The position numbers and the translations under genes are program-made. DNA of 64,000 bases from contig NZ_MASW01000001.1 in NCBI RefSeq assembly GCF_003202285.1, positions 372,001 to 436,000 of the forward strand. Reading direction: 5' to 3'. A model generated the notes under the pieces. That model made no database searches and had not been told where the DNA came from. It saw nothing but the letters and a program-made list of their open reading frames with translations. Below, in pieces: positions 53,869 to 63,356 of the stretch. Source of the DNA: Prauserella muralis (GTDB lineage Bacteria; Actinomycetota; Actinomycetes; Mycobacteriales; Pseudonocardiaceae). The stretch's first letter is position 1; each line of letters starts with the position of its first letter.

Positions 53869-54870
53869 GTGACCACGCTGGCTGGCTGGACTGACGAGCT
53901 CACCCGGACCCGGCTCCATTTCGTCACCGGCAAGGGCGGGACCGGAAAGACCACACTCGCGGCGTCGCTGGGCCTGGCACTGGCCAGCGGGGGCAGGAGG
54001 GTGCTGCTCATCGAGGTCGAGGGGCGCCAGGGCCTCGCGCAGGTCTTCGACACCGAGCCGCTGCCCTACGCCGAGCAGCGCATCGCGTCGGCCCCGGGGG
54101 GCGGCGAGGTGCGCGCGCTGCACGTCGACGTCGAGGCCGCGCTGCTCGAGTACTTCGAGATGTTCTACAACCTCGGCTTCGCGGGCCGGACGCTGCGCAG
54201 GATGGGCGCCATCGAGTTCGCCACGACCCTCGCACCCGGGCTGCGGGACGTGCTGCTCACCGGCAAGATCAAGGAGTGCGTCGGCCGGACCGAGTCCGAC
54301 GGGCGGCACACCTACGACGCCGTGGTGGTCGACGCGCCGCCCACCGGCCGCGTGGTGAAGTTCCTCGACGTCACGAAGGCCCTCACCGACCTCGCCAAGA
54401 CCGGCCCCATCGGGGCGCAGGCCGAGGGCGTGGTGCGGCTGCTGCACTCGGGCGAGACGGCCGTGCACCTGGTGACCCTGCTCGAGGAGATGCCGATCCG
54501 CGAGACACTCGACGCCGTCGCCGAGCTGGACGGCGCGGACCTGCGACCCGGCGCCGTGCTGGTGAACCGGGTCCGCCCGCCGCGGCTGCCCGCACGTTCC
54601 GTGCCCGCCGCCGCGGACGGCAGGGTGGACGCCTCCCGGGTGCGTGCCGGGCTGGCATCGGCGGGTCTGGACCTCTCCGAGTCGACGATCGACGGACTGG
54701 TGGAGGAGACGGTCGAGCACGCCATCCGGCTGGACGCCGAGCAGCGGGCCCGGGAGCAGTTGTCCGAGGCGGACCTGCCGACGCTCGAGCTGCCCGAGCT
54801 GAACGGTGGCGTCGACGTCGCCGCGCTGTACGAACTCGCCGAGGCCCTTGTCGAGCAGGGAGTCCGATGA
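53869..54870 (+). CDS. ArsA/GET3-like ATPase, first of pair (Rv3679)
   Basis: The 333-residue P-loop ATPase has the deviant Walker [10 protein letters not shown] (about 21-29), [10 protein letters not shown] and the switch [11 protein letters not shown]. It resembles ArsA but lacks arsenite-binding cysteines; mycobacterial Rv3679/Rv3680 form a heteromeric GET3-like complex linked to the redox regulator WhiB4 gene beside it. GTG 53869 lies 6 bp after a -10 TACGCT (53857-53862), suggesting a leaderless transcript. It overlaps the next gene by 4 bp. Confidence 0.92.
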   Translation: MTTLAGWTDELTRTRLHFVTGKGGTGKTTLAASLGLALASGGRRVLLIEVEGRQGLAQVFDTEPLPYAEQRIASAPGGGEVRALHVDVEAALLEYFEMFYNLGFAGRTLRRMGAIEFATTLAPGLRDVLLTGKIKECVGRTESDGRHTYDAVVVDAPPTGRVVKFLDVTKALTDLAKTGPIGAQAEGVVRLLHSGETAVHLVTLLEEMPIRETLDAVAELDGADLRPGAVLVNRVRPPRLPARSVPAAADGRVDASRVRAGLASAGLDLSESTIDGLVEETVEHAIRLDAEQRAREQLSEADLPTLELPELNGGVDVAALYELAEALVEQGVR

Positions 54871-56003
54871 CGACCACGCTGGATGTCGACGAGCTGATCG
54901 ACGACCCGCGCACGCGCGTGGTCGTGTGCTGCGGCTCGGGTGGTGTCGGCAAGACCACCACCGCGGCGGCGCTCGCCTTGCGCGCGGCCGAGCGCGGCAG
55001 GCAGACGGTGGTGCTGACCATCGACCCGGCGCGCAGGCTCGCCCAGGCGCTCGGCCTGCGGGAGCTCGGCAACCACCCGCGCAAGGTGGTGATCCCTGGC
55101 TTCGAGCCGAAGGGCGAGCTGTGGGCGATGATGCTCGACATGCGCCGCACCTTCGACGACATGGTGCGCCGCCACGCCGGCCCCGAACGCGCCGAGCAAC
55201 TGCTCGCCAACCGCTTCTACCAGACCATCTCCACGTCGTTCTCCGGCACGCAGGAGTACATGGCCATGGAGAAGCTGGGCCAGCTCGCCGCGGCAGGCGA
55301 GTGGGACCTGATCGTGGTCGACACCCCGCCGAGCCGCTCCGCGCTGGACTTCCTCGACGCGCCGACCCGGCTGTCGGCCGCGCTGGACGGCCGGATGATC
55401 CGGCTGCTCACCGGGCCTGCGCGTGCGGGAGGCTGGGGCCTGCGCAAGGTGGTCAGCGCCGGGTTCTCCATGTTCGCCAAAGCCGTGTCGACGATCCTCG
55501 GCGGGCAGTTGCTCGCCGACGCGTCGGCGTTCATGCAGGCCTTCGACACCACGTTCGGCGGCTTCCGCGAGCGCGCCACCAAGACCGCAGAGCTGCTGCG
55601 GTCGGAGGGCACGGCGTTCCTGGTGATCGCCGCGCCGGAGCCGGACGCGCTGCGCGAGGCCAGCTACTTCGTCGAGCGGCTTTCCGAGGAGTCGATGCCG
55701 CTGTCGGGGCTCGTCGCCAACCGCACCCACCCCGTGCTGGCCGACCTTTCCGATATCGACGCGCTCGCGGCCGCCGAGGCGCTGGAGCGCGGCGGCAGGA
55801 ACGCGCCACTCGCCACCGCGGTCCTGCGGCTGCACGCCGACCGGGTGGTGCAGGCCGAGCGGGAGAAACGGCTGCTCGCCCGGTTCACCCGCGCGCATCC
55901 CAGCGTGCCCGTCGTCAGGGTGCCCGCGCTGCCCAGCGACGTGCACGACATCGCGGGCCTGCGCGACATCGGCGACCGGCTGGCGGGCTCGGCGGGAACC
56001 TAG
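54867..56003 (+). CDS. ArsA/GET3-like ATPase, second of pair (Rv3680)
   Basis: The 378-residue ATPase has Walker [13 protein letters not shown] (about 22-33), [14 protein letters not shown] and [13 protein letters not shown]. It differs from its partner in the middle region ([30 protein letters not shown]), which may bind client helices. ATG 54867 overlaps the stop of the first ATPase (ATGA) and has CAGGGAG 5 bases upstream, so equal amounts of both subunits are expected. It is convergent with whiB4 with a 4-bp gap. Confidence 0.93.
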   Translation: MTTTLDVDELIDDPRTRVVVCCGSGGVGKTTTAAALALRAAERGRQTVVLTIDPARRLAQALGLRELGNHPRKVVIPGFEPKGELWAMMLDMRRTFDDMVRRHAGPERAEQLLANRFYQTISTSFSGTQEYMAMEKLGQLAAAGEWDLIVVDTPPSRSALDFLDAPTRLSAALDGRMIRLLTGPARAGGWGLRKVVSAGFSMFAKAVSTILGGQLLADASAFMQAFDTTFGGFRERATKTAELLRSEGTAFLVIAAPEPDALREASYFVERLSEESMPLSGLVANRTHPVLADLSDIDALAAAEALERGGRNAPLATAVLRLHADRVVQAEREKRLLARFTRAHPSVPVVRVPALPSDVHDIAGLRDIGDRLAGSAGT

Positions 56004-56007
56004 GGAC

Positions 56008-56304
56008 TCAGGACACGCGTTCGGCAGGCTCGTACTGGCGCTTCGCCGACTCCAGCAGGTCGCGCCAGTTGGCGACGTCGGCGCGCCTGCGCAGCAGCGC
56101 ACGCCGCTCGCGCTCGGTCATGCCACCCCAGACGCCGAAGTCGATCCGGTTGTCCAAGGCCTCGGCGAGACACTCGGTACGCACCGGGCAACCCATGCAG
56201 ACCAGCTTGGCGCGGTTCTGCTCGGCACCACGGACGAACAGGCCGTCCGGATCCGTGTCGCGGCACGCCGCATGGATCCGCCAGTCCGACTGGTTGGTGT
56301 TCAT
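56008..56304 (-). CDS. whiB4: WhiB-family iron-sulfur regulator WhiB4
   Basis: The 98-residue protein has the four cluster cysteines Cys14, Cys36, Cys39 and Cys45 (C-x2-C-x5-C), the GVWGGM turn and a basic tail RERRALLRRR for DNA binding. The context (beside the ATPase pair and ponA2) and sequence match WhiB4 (Rv3681c), an oxygen-sensitive redox regulator; WblA of Streptomyces is the same lineage. ATG 56304. Promoter TAGGAG-like sequence and GGGGG precede it. Confidence 0.93.
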   Translation of the reverse strand: MNTNQSDWRIHAACRDTDPDGLFVRGAEQNRAKLVCMGCPVRTECLAEALDNRIDFGVWGGMTERERRALLRRRADVANWRDLLESAKRQYEPAERVS

Positions 56305-56354
56305 ACCCCCAGCTCCTACCCTGTTGTGACCGGCAGGCAGGACACGAAGTGCAG

Positions 56355-56405
56355 GACCTCGCCCCCCGCGAGCAGGTCTTGTGTGCTCACGTCCCTCCAG
56401 TGAGC
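56355..56405 (+). other. Two adjacent C-rich stem-loops upstream of ponA2
   Basis: Hairpin 56355-56378 (GACCT...AGGTC with CTCGC/GCGAG) has CCCCCC at its tip; hairpin 56385-56405 (GCTCAC/GTGAGC) has loop GTCCCTCCA. They lie between whiB4 and ponA2, about 170 bp before the ponA2 start. They could be part of a leader or a small RNA; assignment is open. Confidence 0.4.
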
Positions 56406-56574
56406 GCCTCCCCTGGCGCCACTTTCGTGAGATGTTGACGGACTGTAGGGCTCACCGGTTCCGTCCGCCAACCCCCTTGTGGCCTTTTGTTACCAGATGT
56501 CACATTCCCGTCAAGGTGCCCGGGAGCCGTACACGTCACGACGGTCCAACGCCGCCTTGCGTACCCTGACGTGC

Positions 56575-58722
56575 GTGAGGGACGGACTGTTCAAGATGCT
56601 CGGCCTGTGCCTGCTCGCGGGGGTCCTCGTGGCGGGCATTCTCTTCCCGGTCGTCGGCGCGGCGGGAGTGATCTCGAACGAGGCCAGCGACACCGTGGAG
56701 TCCATGTCCTCGGACCTGGCCGACAAGCCGCCGCCGCTGGTCACCACGGTGACCGATCGCAACGGCCAGCCGATCGCGACGCTCTACGACCAGTACCGCG
56801 TCCCGACCGCGCCCGACCAGATCTCCGACGCGATGAAGTGGGCGCTGATCTCGGTCGAGGACCGCCGGTTCTACGAGCACGCCGGCGTCGACTGGAAGGG
56901 CACCATCCGCGCCGCCATCAGCAACACCTCGGGTGGTGACACGCAGGGCGCCTCGACGCTGACGCAGCAGTACGTCAAGAACTACCTCATCAACGTCATC
57001 TACCGCGACGACGACCTCGGCCAGCAGCGGGCACAGGAGCAGACCATCGCCCGCAAGCTGAAGGAGGCGCGGATCGCCATCCAGCTCGAGACGAAGATGA
57101 GCAAGGAGCAGATCCTCGCCGGCTACCTCAACGTCGTCGAGTTCTCGCGGCGGATCTTCGGCGTCGGCGCCGCGGCGCACGCCTACTTCAACACCACGCC
57201 GGACAAGCTCAACGTGGCCCAGTCGGCGATGCTCGCCGGGATGGTGAACAACCCCGCGGTGTACGACCCGTGGAACAACCCGGAGAAGGCCACCGAGCGG
57301 CGCAACTTCGTGCTCGACAAGATGGTCGAGAACCTCAAGCTGTCCAAGGAAGACGCGGAGCGGCTCAAGTCCGAGCCACTGGGCGTGGTGCCCGAGGGTC
57401 CGAACAAGCCGGCGTCGAACTGCGTGGGCGCGGGCCCGGAGAACGGGTTCTTCTGCCAGTACGTGCAGGACTACCTGCTCAGCCACGGCATGACCGAGGA
57501 CCAGCTCTACACCGGCGGCTACACGATCCGCACCACCATGGACCCGAGGGCGAACCACCTGGCCAAGGAGTCCGCGGAGACGCAGGTGGACAAGACCGAG
57601 CCGAACGTCGCCAACACCCTGTCGCTGGTGAAGCCCGGCAAGAACCGGCACGAGGTGGTGGCACTGGCCGCCAACCGCGACTACGGGCCGAACGCCGATG
57701 CCGGCCAGACCGAGTGGGCGCTGCCGTCCGACATCGCCAACGTGACCGGAACGGGCTCCAGCTACAAGATCTTCACCGCCGCCGCGGCGCTGGAGCGAGG
57801 CGTCACCGGCATCTACGAGCGGGTCCAGTCACCCAGCTCGTACACGTCGAGAGTGTTCGTCGGCGGCGGCGATCACTGCGCGATGATCGACCAGTACACG
57901 CGGGGCTACTGTGTCGTGAACGCGGGCGAGTACCCGCCCAGCATGACGCTGCAGGAAGCGCTCGCGACCTCCCCCAACACCGCGTTCGTGATCCTGGAGG
58001 AGCAGGCGGGCATGAAGGCGGTCGTCGACATGGCCTACAAGCTGGGCCTGCGCAAGACCATGACGTCGAACGCAGCCAACGGCGGCCCGGTGCAGCCCGA
58101 CCACGAGAATCCGGCCTACAGCCAGACGCAACGCGAGTTCTTCGGCCCGAGCGGACGGTCGCCGGGCAAGGGCGCGTTCACCCTGGGGGTGAGCCCGACG
58201 AGCGGCCTGGAGCTGGCCAACGTCGCGGCGACGATCATGAGCGGCGGCGTGTGGTGCCCGCCGACCCCGATCGCGCAGATCACCGACCGGGAGGGCAACC
58301 CGGTGCCGATCAAGGAGGCCAAGTGTGAGCAGGCCGTCCCCGAGGGTCTGGCCAACTCGCTCGCGGTCGGCATGAGCAAGGACGACGTCGGCAACGGCAC
58401 CTCGGCGGCGGCCGCCAGCGCCGCGGGCTGGGACCGGCCGATGATCGGCAAGACCGGGACCACCCAGAACAACGGCTCGGCGGCGTTCATCGGCGCGACC
58501 CCGCAGATGGCGGGCGCCGCCATGGTGTTCCGGCCGACCTACCCGAACGGCGGGCTCATCGACGGCGGTCCCGGCAACGTCACGGCGCTGGAGGGCAGCG
58601 ACACCGTGGGCAACATGTTCGGCGGGAAGACCCCCGCCCGGACGTGGTTCGGGGCGATGAAGCCGCTGCTCGAAGGCCAGCCGAAGCTGCCACTGCCCCG
58701 GTCCGATCCGCGGTACGAGTGA
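56575..58722 (+). CDS. ponA2: Bifunctional class A penicillin-binding protein PonA2
   Basis: The 715-residue enzyme polymerises and cross-links peptidoglycan. An N-terminal anchor (about 8-30) precedes the GT51 glycosyltransferase (VEDRRFYEH with Glu95, QGASTLTQQ) and the transpeptidase: S395xxK398 (SSYK), SPN 466-468 and KTG 626-628. Mycobacterial PonA2 ends in a PASTA domain; this protein stops about 90 residues after KTG without one. GTG 56575 lies 7 bp after TACCCT (56562-56567) and may be leaderless. Counterpart of Rv3682, next to whiB4 as expected. Confidence 0.94.
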   Translation: MRDGLFKMLGLCLLAGVLVAGILFPVVGAAGVISNEASDTVESMSSDLADKPPPLVTTVTDRNGQPIATLYDQYRVPTAPDQISDAMKWALISVEDRRFYEHAGVDWKGTIRAAISNTSGGDTQGASTLTQQYVKNYLINVIYRDDDLGQQRAQEQTIARKLKEARIAIQLETKMSKEQILAGYLNVVEFSRRIFGVGAAAHAYFNTTPDKLNVAQSAMLAGMVNNPAVYDPWNNPEKATERRNFVLDKMVENLKLSKEDAERLKSEPLGVVPEGPNKPASNCVGAGPENGFFCQYVQDYLLSHGMTEDQLYTGGYTIRTTMDPRANHLAKESAETQVDKTEPNVANTLSLVKPGKNRHEVVALAANRDYGPNADAGQTEWALPSDIANVTGTGSSYKIFTAAAALERGVTGIYERVQSPSSYTSRVFVGGGDHCAMIDQYTRGYCVVNAGEYPPSMTLQEALATSPNTAFVILEEQAGMKAVVDMAYKLGLRKTMTSNAANGGPVQPDHENPAYSQTQREFFGPSGRSPGKGAFTLGVSPTSGLELANVAATIMSGGVWCPPTPIAQITDREGNPVPIKEAKCEQAVPEGLANSLAVGMSKDDVGNGTSAAAASAAGWDRPMIGKTGTTQNNGSAAFIGATPQMAGAAMVFRPTYPNGGLIDGGPGNVTALEGSDTVGNMFGGKTPARTWFGAMKPLLEGQPKLPLPRSDPRYE

Positions 58723-58832
58723 CCGGGTCACCCGGACTGGGCGGGTTTGGACACAATTTGGCAGCCAAGGCCTCGATCGCCACGCATTTCGCATCGGGCG
58801 CGTACGCTGGGTGACAGAGGTAGCTCCGAAGG

Positions 58833-59780
58833 ATGATGATGAAACGCCTCGTGACGGGCACGGCTGCACTCGGCGCCGCAACACTCGGTTATGCCGTCGG
58901 GTTCGAACGGCGGCACTGGACCCTGCGCACGGCTGAACTACCGGTGCTGGCCCCCGGCGCCCGGCCGATCCGGATCCTGCACGTGTCCGACCTGCACATG
59001 CTCCCCGGCCAGGAGTCCAAGCAACGCTGGGTCGCCGCGCTCGACCGGCTGGAGCCGGACCTCGTGGTCAACACCGGCGACAACCTCGCCCATCCGAAGG
59101 CCGTGCCGTCGGTGCTGCGCGCGCTCGGGCCGCTGCTCGCCCGGCCCGGCGTGTTCGTGTTCGGCAGCAACGACTACTACGCGCCCAAGCCCAAGAACCC
59201 GGCGCGCTACCTGATGCCCAGAGGCCGCAAGAAGCGCATCCACGGCAGGCACCTGCCCTGGCGGGACCTGCGCGCCGCGTTCATCGAGCGAGGCTGGCTC
59301 GACCTCACCCACGTCCGCAGGCTGGTCAGCATCGCGGGCCAGGAGGTCTTCGCCGCCGGTGTCGACGACCCGCACCTGCACCGCGACCGCTACGGCGACA
59401 TCGCGGGGCGGCCGGGGGGCGGTGCCGTGCTGCGGCTCGGCATCACGCACTCACCCGAACCGAGGGTGCTCGACCCCTTCGCCACCGACGGCTACGACCT
59501 CGTGCTCGCCGGGCACACCCACGGCGGCCAGCTCCGCGTGCCGGGCATCGGGGCACTCGTCACGAACTGCGAGCTGGACCGCTCCCGGGCACGCGGGGCG
59601 TCCCGCTGGGGAGCCCACATGTGGCTGCACGTCTCCGCGGGACTCGGCACGTCGCCGTACGCACCGGTGCGGTTCGCCTGCCCGCCGGAAGCCAGCCTGT
59701 TGACGCTGGTCCCGCGGGGTACGCGAGTGCCGAACCCGCAGAAACCGGCCCGCCGTCAGGCGCCGAGCGACGTCCGCTAG
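58833..59780 (+). CDS. Membrane-associated metallophosphoesterase (Rv3683)
   Basis: The 315-residue calcineurin-type phosphoesterase has an N-terminal hydrophobic segment and the metal motifs SDLH, NTGDN, ITHSPEP and GHTHGGQ. The usual GNHD is GSND (VFGSNDYY), so the histidine of that motif is missing, which seems common in this subgroup. Relatives include UDP-diacylglucosamine and nucleotide phosphoesterases. It lies 110 bp after ponA2 and upstream of tRNA-Pro as in mycobacteria. ATG 58833 is one of two adjacent start codons. Confidence 0.88.
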   Translation: MMMKRLVTGTAALGAATLGYAVGFERRHWTLRTAELPVLAPGARPIRILHVSDLHMLPGQESKQRWVAALDRLEPDLVVNTGDNLAHPKAVPSVLRALGPLLARPGVFVFGSNDYYAPKPKNPARYLMPRGRKKRIHGRHLPWRDLRAAFIERGWLDLTHVRRLVSIAGQEVFAAGVDDPHLHRDRYGDIAGRPGGGAVLRLGITHSPEPRVLDPFATDGYDLVLAGHTHGGQLRVPGIGALVTNCELDRSRARGASRWGAHMWLHVSAGLGTSPYAPVRFACPPEASLLTLVPRGTRVPNPQKPARRQAPSDVR

Positions 59781-59809
59781 ACTGAATGCCGACCCGTTAA
59801 GCGGTACCT

Positions 59810-59883
59810 CGGGGTGTGGCGCAGCTTGGTAGCGTGCCTCGTTCGGGTCGAGGAGGTCGTGGGTTCAAATCCCGCCACCCCGA
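59810..59883 (+). tRNA. tRNA-Pro (CGG anticodon)
   Basis: A complete cloverleaf: acceptor CGGGGTG/CACCCCG, D arm with GCGC/GCGT, anticodon stem CCTCG/CGAGG with loop TTCGGGT (anticodon CGG, reading CCG), T arm GTGGG-TTCAAAT-CCCGC, discriminator A. CCA is not encoded. A terminator follows at once. Confidence 0.97.
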
Positions 59884-59897
59884 CGAAAGTGCCGGGA

Positions 59898-60160
59898 GGG
59901 CTGTGCTTGCGGAACGCGCAAGCACAGCCCTTTCTTTGTGTCTTGTGGGGGCGCAGCCCCCACACCCCACCCGGACGGGCTTCGCCCCCCGGACCCCCCG
60001 GTAGGTAGACCCTCGAGGCGGGAGCCGCAGGTGGACCCTTGAAGCTGGGAAAGCCGTGTCTGCGGAACGCGCAAGCACAGCCCTTTCTTTGTGTCTTGTG
60101 GGGGCGCAGCCCCCACACCCCACCCGGACGGGCTTCGCCCCCGGACCCCCCGGTAGGTAG
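59898..60160 (+). repeat. Duplicated hairpin block after tRNA-Pro
   Basis: A 101-base segment (59908-60008) is repeated at 60061-60160 with a single C deleted and is otherwise identical. Copy 1 begins with a strong terminator (stem GGGCTGTGCTTGCG from 59898, followed by TTTCTTT). Both copies contain GTGGGGGC/GCCCCCAC and CGGGC/GCCCG hairpins. In copy 2 the first stem is eroded. Open frames here are shadows. Confidence 0.85.
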
Positions 60161-60181
60161 GCGTTTGGAGCGGCGTTGCCG

Positions 60182-60904
60182 TTACCTGGTCGCGAGGAGT
60201 TCGGTCCAGCACTGGGCGAAGTCACCCGAACCGCCGCGTGCCCACATCCACGCCGAGCGGGCCGCGCTGGCCAGCTGCTGGTCGCGCGCGCCCTCGTCGG
60301 TCTGCACCGCCGCCGCCAGCTGCGCCTCCACCCGGCGGGCCAGCTCCTGGTAGCCGACGCCCTCCCGGTAGCGGGTCCTGGAACGCACGTCGTAGAAACC
60401 GGCCCGCGTCACCCACTCGGCCACTCGCCTGCCCGCGAACGGATCGCCTCCGGACCGGCGGTGCAACAGGTGCCTGCCCCGCAGTGCGGCGTCCACATTC
60501 GCCGTCTTCGGCCGTAGCCTGGCCCTGCTCCAGTCCGCGGCCGAGACGGCGAGCGTCCCGCCGGGCCTCAGCACCCGCGCGAACTCGGTCAGCGCCGCCC
60601 CCGGATCGGCCAGCTCCCCCAGCAGCGCGTGCGAGTAGACGATGTCCACTGAGGACGACGGTAGCGGGAGGAGGTCCGGCGCCGCCACGAGGTAATCCAC
60701 AGTAGACACCGAGGCACGGCGGGCCGCCGCACGTGCGCCCGCGGCCCTCGCCAGGTCGGCGTCGACGCCGAGCACCCGCAGTGGATGGGCGGCCGTGCCG
60801 AGCGTGAGCGTGGCCTCGCCACGGCCGACGTCCAGCACCAGGTTTCCCGGCCGCAGCAACGGCAGCACGAAGCCTGCGGCGTCCGCCGCGTAACCCTCCA
60901 GCAC
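60182..60904 (-). CDS. SAM-dependent methyltransferase (class I)
   Basis: The 240-residue protein has the class I fold: motif I VLDVGRGEATLTLG (canonical DxGxGxG partly altered, with Arg-Gly-Glu), motif II LGVDADL, motif post-I DIVYSHALLGEL and RVLRPGGTLAVS. The closest style is UbiE/MenG-like small-molecule methyltransferases. GTG 60904 is 7 bp from a -10 TACTGT (60917-60912), so it may be leaderless. It is divergent from the S9 peptidase (34 bp between starts), with overlapping promoters. Substrate unknown. Confidence 0.85.
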   Translation of the reverse strand: MLEGYAADAAGFVLPLLRPGNLVLDVGRGEATLTLGTAAHPLRVLGVDADLARAAGARAAARRASVSTVDYLVAAPDLLPLPSSSVDIVYSHALLGELADPGAALTEFARVLRPGGTLAVSAADWSRARLRPKTANVDAALRGRHLLHRRSGGDPFAGRRVAEWVTRAGFYDVRSRTRYREGVGYQELARRVEAQLAAAVQTDEGARDQQLASAARSAWMWARGGSGDFAQCWTELLATR

Positions 60905-60938
60905 GCCCCATACAGTACGGACCTGGCAGGATCGGGGG

Positions 60939-62771
60939 GTGACCACACAGCATCCGCACGCTTCGGTACCTGACCAGCTCTTCGAGGACGCACAGGCCGA
61001 GGCCCGCTGGCGGGCACGATTCCTCGCTGCGCGGGTCTCCGTGCCCGACTGGGCGCTCGACGCACCGGACGCCAGCATCTACGTGTCCAACGCCAGCGGC
61101 GTGTGGGAGGTGTACTCCTGGGACCGGGCCACCGGTGAACACCGGCAGGTCACCGACCGGCCCAACGGCACGCTGCACGCCACCACCTCGCCGGACGGGC
61201 GCTGGATCTGGTGGTTCGACGACACCGACGGCGACGAGTTCGGCTCATGGGTACGGCAGCCGTTCGGCGGCGGCGCGGAGGCCGCGCCCGCGGTGCCCGG
61301 GGTTCCCGACGGCTACCCGGCAGGGCTGGAGATCGGGCACCGGCTCGTCGCGCTGGGCGTGTCCACCGACGAGGGCAGCACGCTGTACGCCCGGCACGGC
61401 GACGGCGAGACGGCCCGCTTCTACAGCAACGAGAACGACGCCGGGGTCGCGGCGCTGTCGCGGGACGAGCGGCTGCTCGCGATCTCGCACTCCGAGCACG
61501 GTGACTCGCGCCACCCCGCGGTGCGCGTGCTCGCCACGGACGGCTACACCACCGTCGCCGACAAGTGGGACGGCGAGGGCAAGGGCCTCGCCGCGCTGGC
61601 GTTCTCCCCCCGCGGCGGCGACTCCCGCCTGCTGATGCTGCACGAGCGCAGGGGCCGCGAAGAGCTGCTCATCTGGGACGTCGAGAACGACACCGAGCAG
61701 GAGCTCACCCTCGACCTTCCCGGCGAGGTGGCAGGCGACTGGTACCCCGACGCCGAGGCGCTGCTCGTCGTGCACTTCCACGAGGGCCGCAGTTCGCTGC
61801 ACCGCTACGACCTCGCCACCGGCACGCTGTCCGCTGTGGACACCCCGAAGGGCAGGATCGGCGGCGCGGGCGTGCGCCCGGACGGGGCGATCGAGTACTC
61901 GTGGTCCAACGCCGCCGAGCCGCCGGTGGTGCGGGTCAGGACGCCCGACGGGGCCGACAGCGTGCTGCTGGAGCCGCCGGGCGACAAGGCTCCGGGCTCG
62001 GTCCCCGTGAGCGACGCCTTCGTGGAGGGACCCGGCGGGCGGATCCACGCGCTCGTGGCGCGTCCCGCGGGCGCGGAGGGCCCGCTGCCCACCGTGTTCC
62101 TGCTGCACGGCGGCCCGCATGCCGCCGACGAGGACCGGTTCTCGGCCTACCGCGCGGTGTGGCTCGACGCGGGGCTGGCCGTGGTGGAGGTCAACTACCG
62201 GGGCTCCACCGGCTACGGCTCGGCGTGGCGGGACGCCATCGAGGGCAGGCCGGGCCTGACGGAGCTGGAGGACGTCGCCGCGGTGCACGACTGGGCCGTC
62301 AGCAGTGGCCTGACCGACCCGCAGCGGTGCGTGGTGAGCGGGGCGTCGTGGGGCGGTTACCTGACCCTGCTGGCACTGGGCACCCAGCCCGGCCGCTGGG
62401 CGGCCGGCGTCGCTGGCGTGCCGGTGGCCGACTACGTCGCCGCCTACGCCGACGAGATGGAGCAGCTGCGGGCGTTCGACCGGGCGCTGTTCGGCGGCTC
62501 GCCCTCCGAGGTGCCCGCCGTGTACGACGAGTGCTCGCCGATCACCTACGTCGAGGCCGTCGACGTGCCCGTGCTGGTGCTCGCGGGCGACAACGACCCG
62601 CGCTGCCCGATCCGGCAGATCGAGAACTACCTCGACCGGCTCGCCGCGCGGGACGTGCCGTACGAGTTCTACCGCTACGACGCCGGTCACGGGTCGCTGG
62701 TCACCGCGGAGACCGTGAAACAGGTCGCCATCGAGGTGCACTTCGCGTTGCGTGCGCTGAAGCTGCGCTGA
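60939..62771 (+). CDS. S9 family prolyl oligopeptidase-like serine peptidase
   Basis: The 610-residue protein has an N-terminal beta-propeller (about 30-370) and a C-terminal alpha/beta hydrolase domain. The catalytic Ser is in GASWGGY, Asp in AGDNDPRCP and His in DAGHGS, with LLHGGPH as oxyanion region. No signal peptide, so it is cytoplasmic. It resembles acylaminoacyl or dipeptidyl peptidases that trim short peptides. GTG 60939 was chosen. A perfect terminator follows. Confidence 0.93.
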   Translation: MTTQHPHASVPDQLFEDAQAEARWRARFLAARVSVPDWALDAPDASIYVSNASGVWEVYSWDRATGEHRQVTDRPNGTLHATTSPDGRWIWWFDDTDGDEFGSWVRQPFGGGAEAAPAVPGVPDGYPAGLEIGHRLVALGVSTDEGSTLYARHGDGETARFYSNENDAGVAALSRDERLLAISHSEHGDSRHPAVRVLATDGYTTVADKWDGEGKGLAALAFSPRGGDSRLLMLHERRGREELLIWDVENDTEQELTLDLPGEVAGDWYPDAEALLVVHFHEGRSSLHRYDLATGTLSAVDTPKGRIGGAGVRPDGAIEYSWSNAAEPPVVRVRTPDGADSVLLEPPGDKAPGSVPVSDAFVEGPGGRIHALVARPAGAEGPLPTVFLLHGGPHAADEDRFSAYRAVWLDAGLAVVEVNYRGSTGYGSAWRDAIEGRPGLTELEDVAAVHDWAVSSGLTDPQRCVVSGASWGGYLTLLALGTQPGRWAAGVAGVPVADYVAAYADEMEQLRAFDRALFGGSPSEVPAVYDECSPITYVEAVDVPVLVLAGDNDPRCPIRQIENYLDRLAARDVPYEFYRYDAGHGSLVTAETVKQVAIEVHFALRALKLR

Positions 62772-62783
62772 ACCCCGCGCACA

Positions 62784-62821
62784 CGAAGACCCCGGCGCCG
62801 CGAACGGCTCCGGGGTCTTCG
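62784..62821. terminator. Bidirectional terminator between S9 peptidase and dps
   Basis: A perfect 12-bp stem (62784-62795 with 62810-62821) around a 14-base loop lies between the convergent genes. Confidence 0.85.
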
Positions 62822-62832
62822 TCGCTTCGGGG

Positions 62833-63312
62833 TCAGGCCTGCTGGGCCTGCCACATCCAGTGCTGCTTCTCCAGCTCGGCGGCGATCTCGATGAGCAGGT
62901 CCTGCGTCACGAGGTCGCTCTTGTCGGTCTCGTCGATCCGCGCGCGGATCCGCTCGATCACGCGCGCCAGGATGTCGACGATGGCCGCGATGGTCGCCGT
63001 GTCGGCCTGCCAGTTGTCCGGGTACTCGGGCAGGCCCGAGGTATCGGCCACCGTCTTCGCCTTGCCGTTGGGCGACACGCCGATGGCGTTGGCTCGCTCG
63101 GCGACGTCGTCGGTGAAGCCGCGCGCGGCGGACACCAGCTCGTCGAGCTGGAGGTGCACACTCCGGAAATGCGAGCCCACGACGTTCCAGTGCGCCTGCT
63201 TGGCGATGAGCGAAAGGTCGATCAGATCAACCAGCGTCGCCTGCAGGGCGTTCGCCGTCACCTCTTTGTCGCTCTCCTTGAGCGGGCTCGTGATAGGCGA
63301 GTTGGCCATCAT
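62833..63312 (-). CDS. dps: DNA-binding ferritin-like protein Dps
   Basis: The 159-residue four-helix protein binds DNA and oxidises iron, protecting against peroxide. The ferroxidase centre is in the conserved pattern QAHWNVVG...HLQLDELV. The C-terminal EKQHWMW is typical. Start ATG 63312 or the adjacent ATG 63309, behind GAGAGGAAG. It is single-gene, divergent from nothing within 40 bp of the FMN reductase, which lies upstream on the same strand. Confidence 0.94.
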   Translation of the reverse strand: MMANSPITSPLKESDKEVTANALQATLVDLIDLSLIAKQAHWNVVGSHFRSVHLQLDELVSAARGFTDDVAERANAIGVSPNGKAKTVADTSGLPEYPDNWQADTATIAAIVDILARVIERIRARIDETDKSDLVTQDLLIEIAAELEKQHWMWQAQQA

Positions 63313-63356
63313 GCTTCCTCTCTGCGCTGTGGTGGAGCGTCAGTCGGTGGGCGACC

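Noticed and set aside
59777-60225. Several overlapping frames encoding Gly/Trp/Pro-rich peptides on the minus strand after the tRNA
   Set aside because: They arise from the duplicated GC-rich hairpin block, recur in several frames and show no codon bias or family signature.
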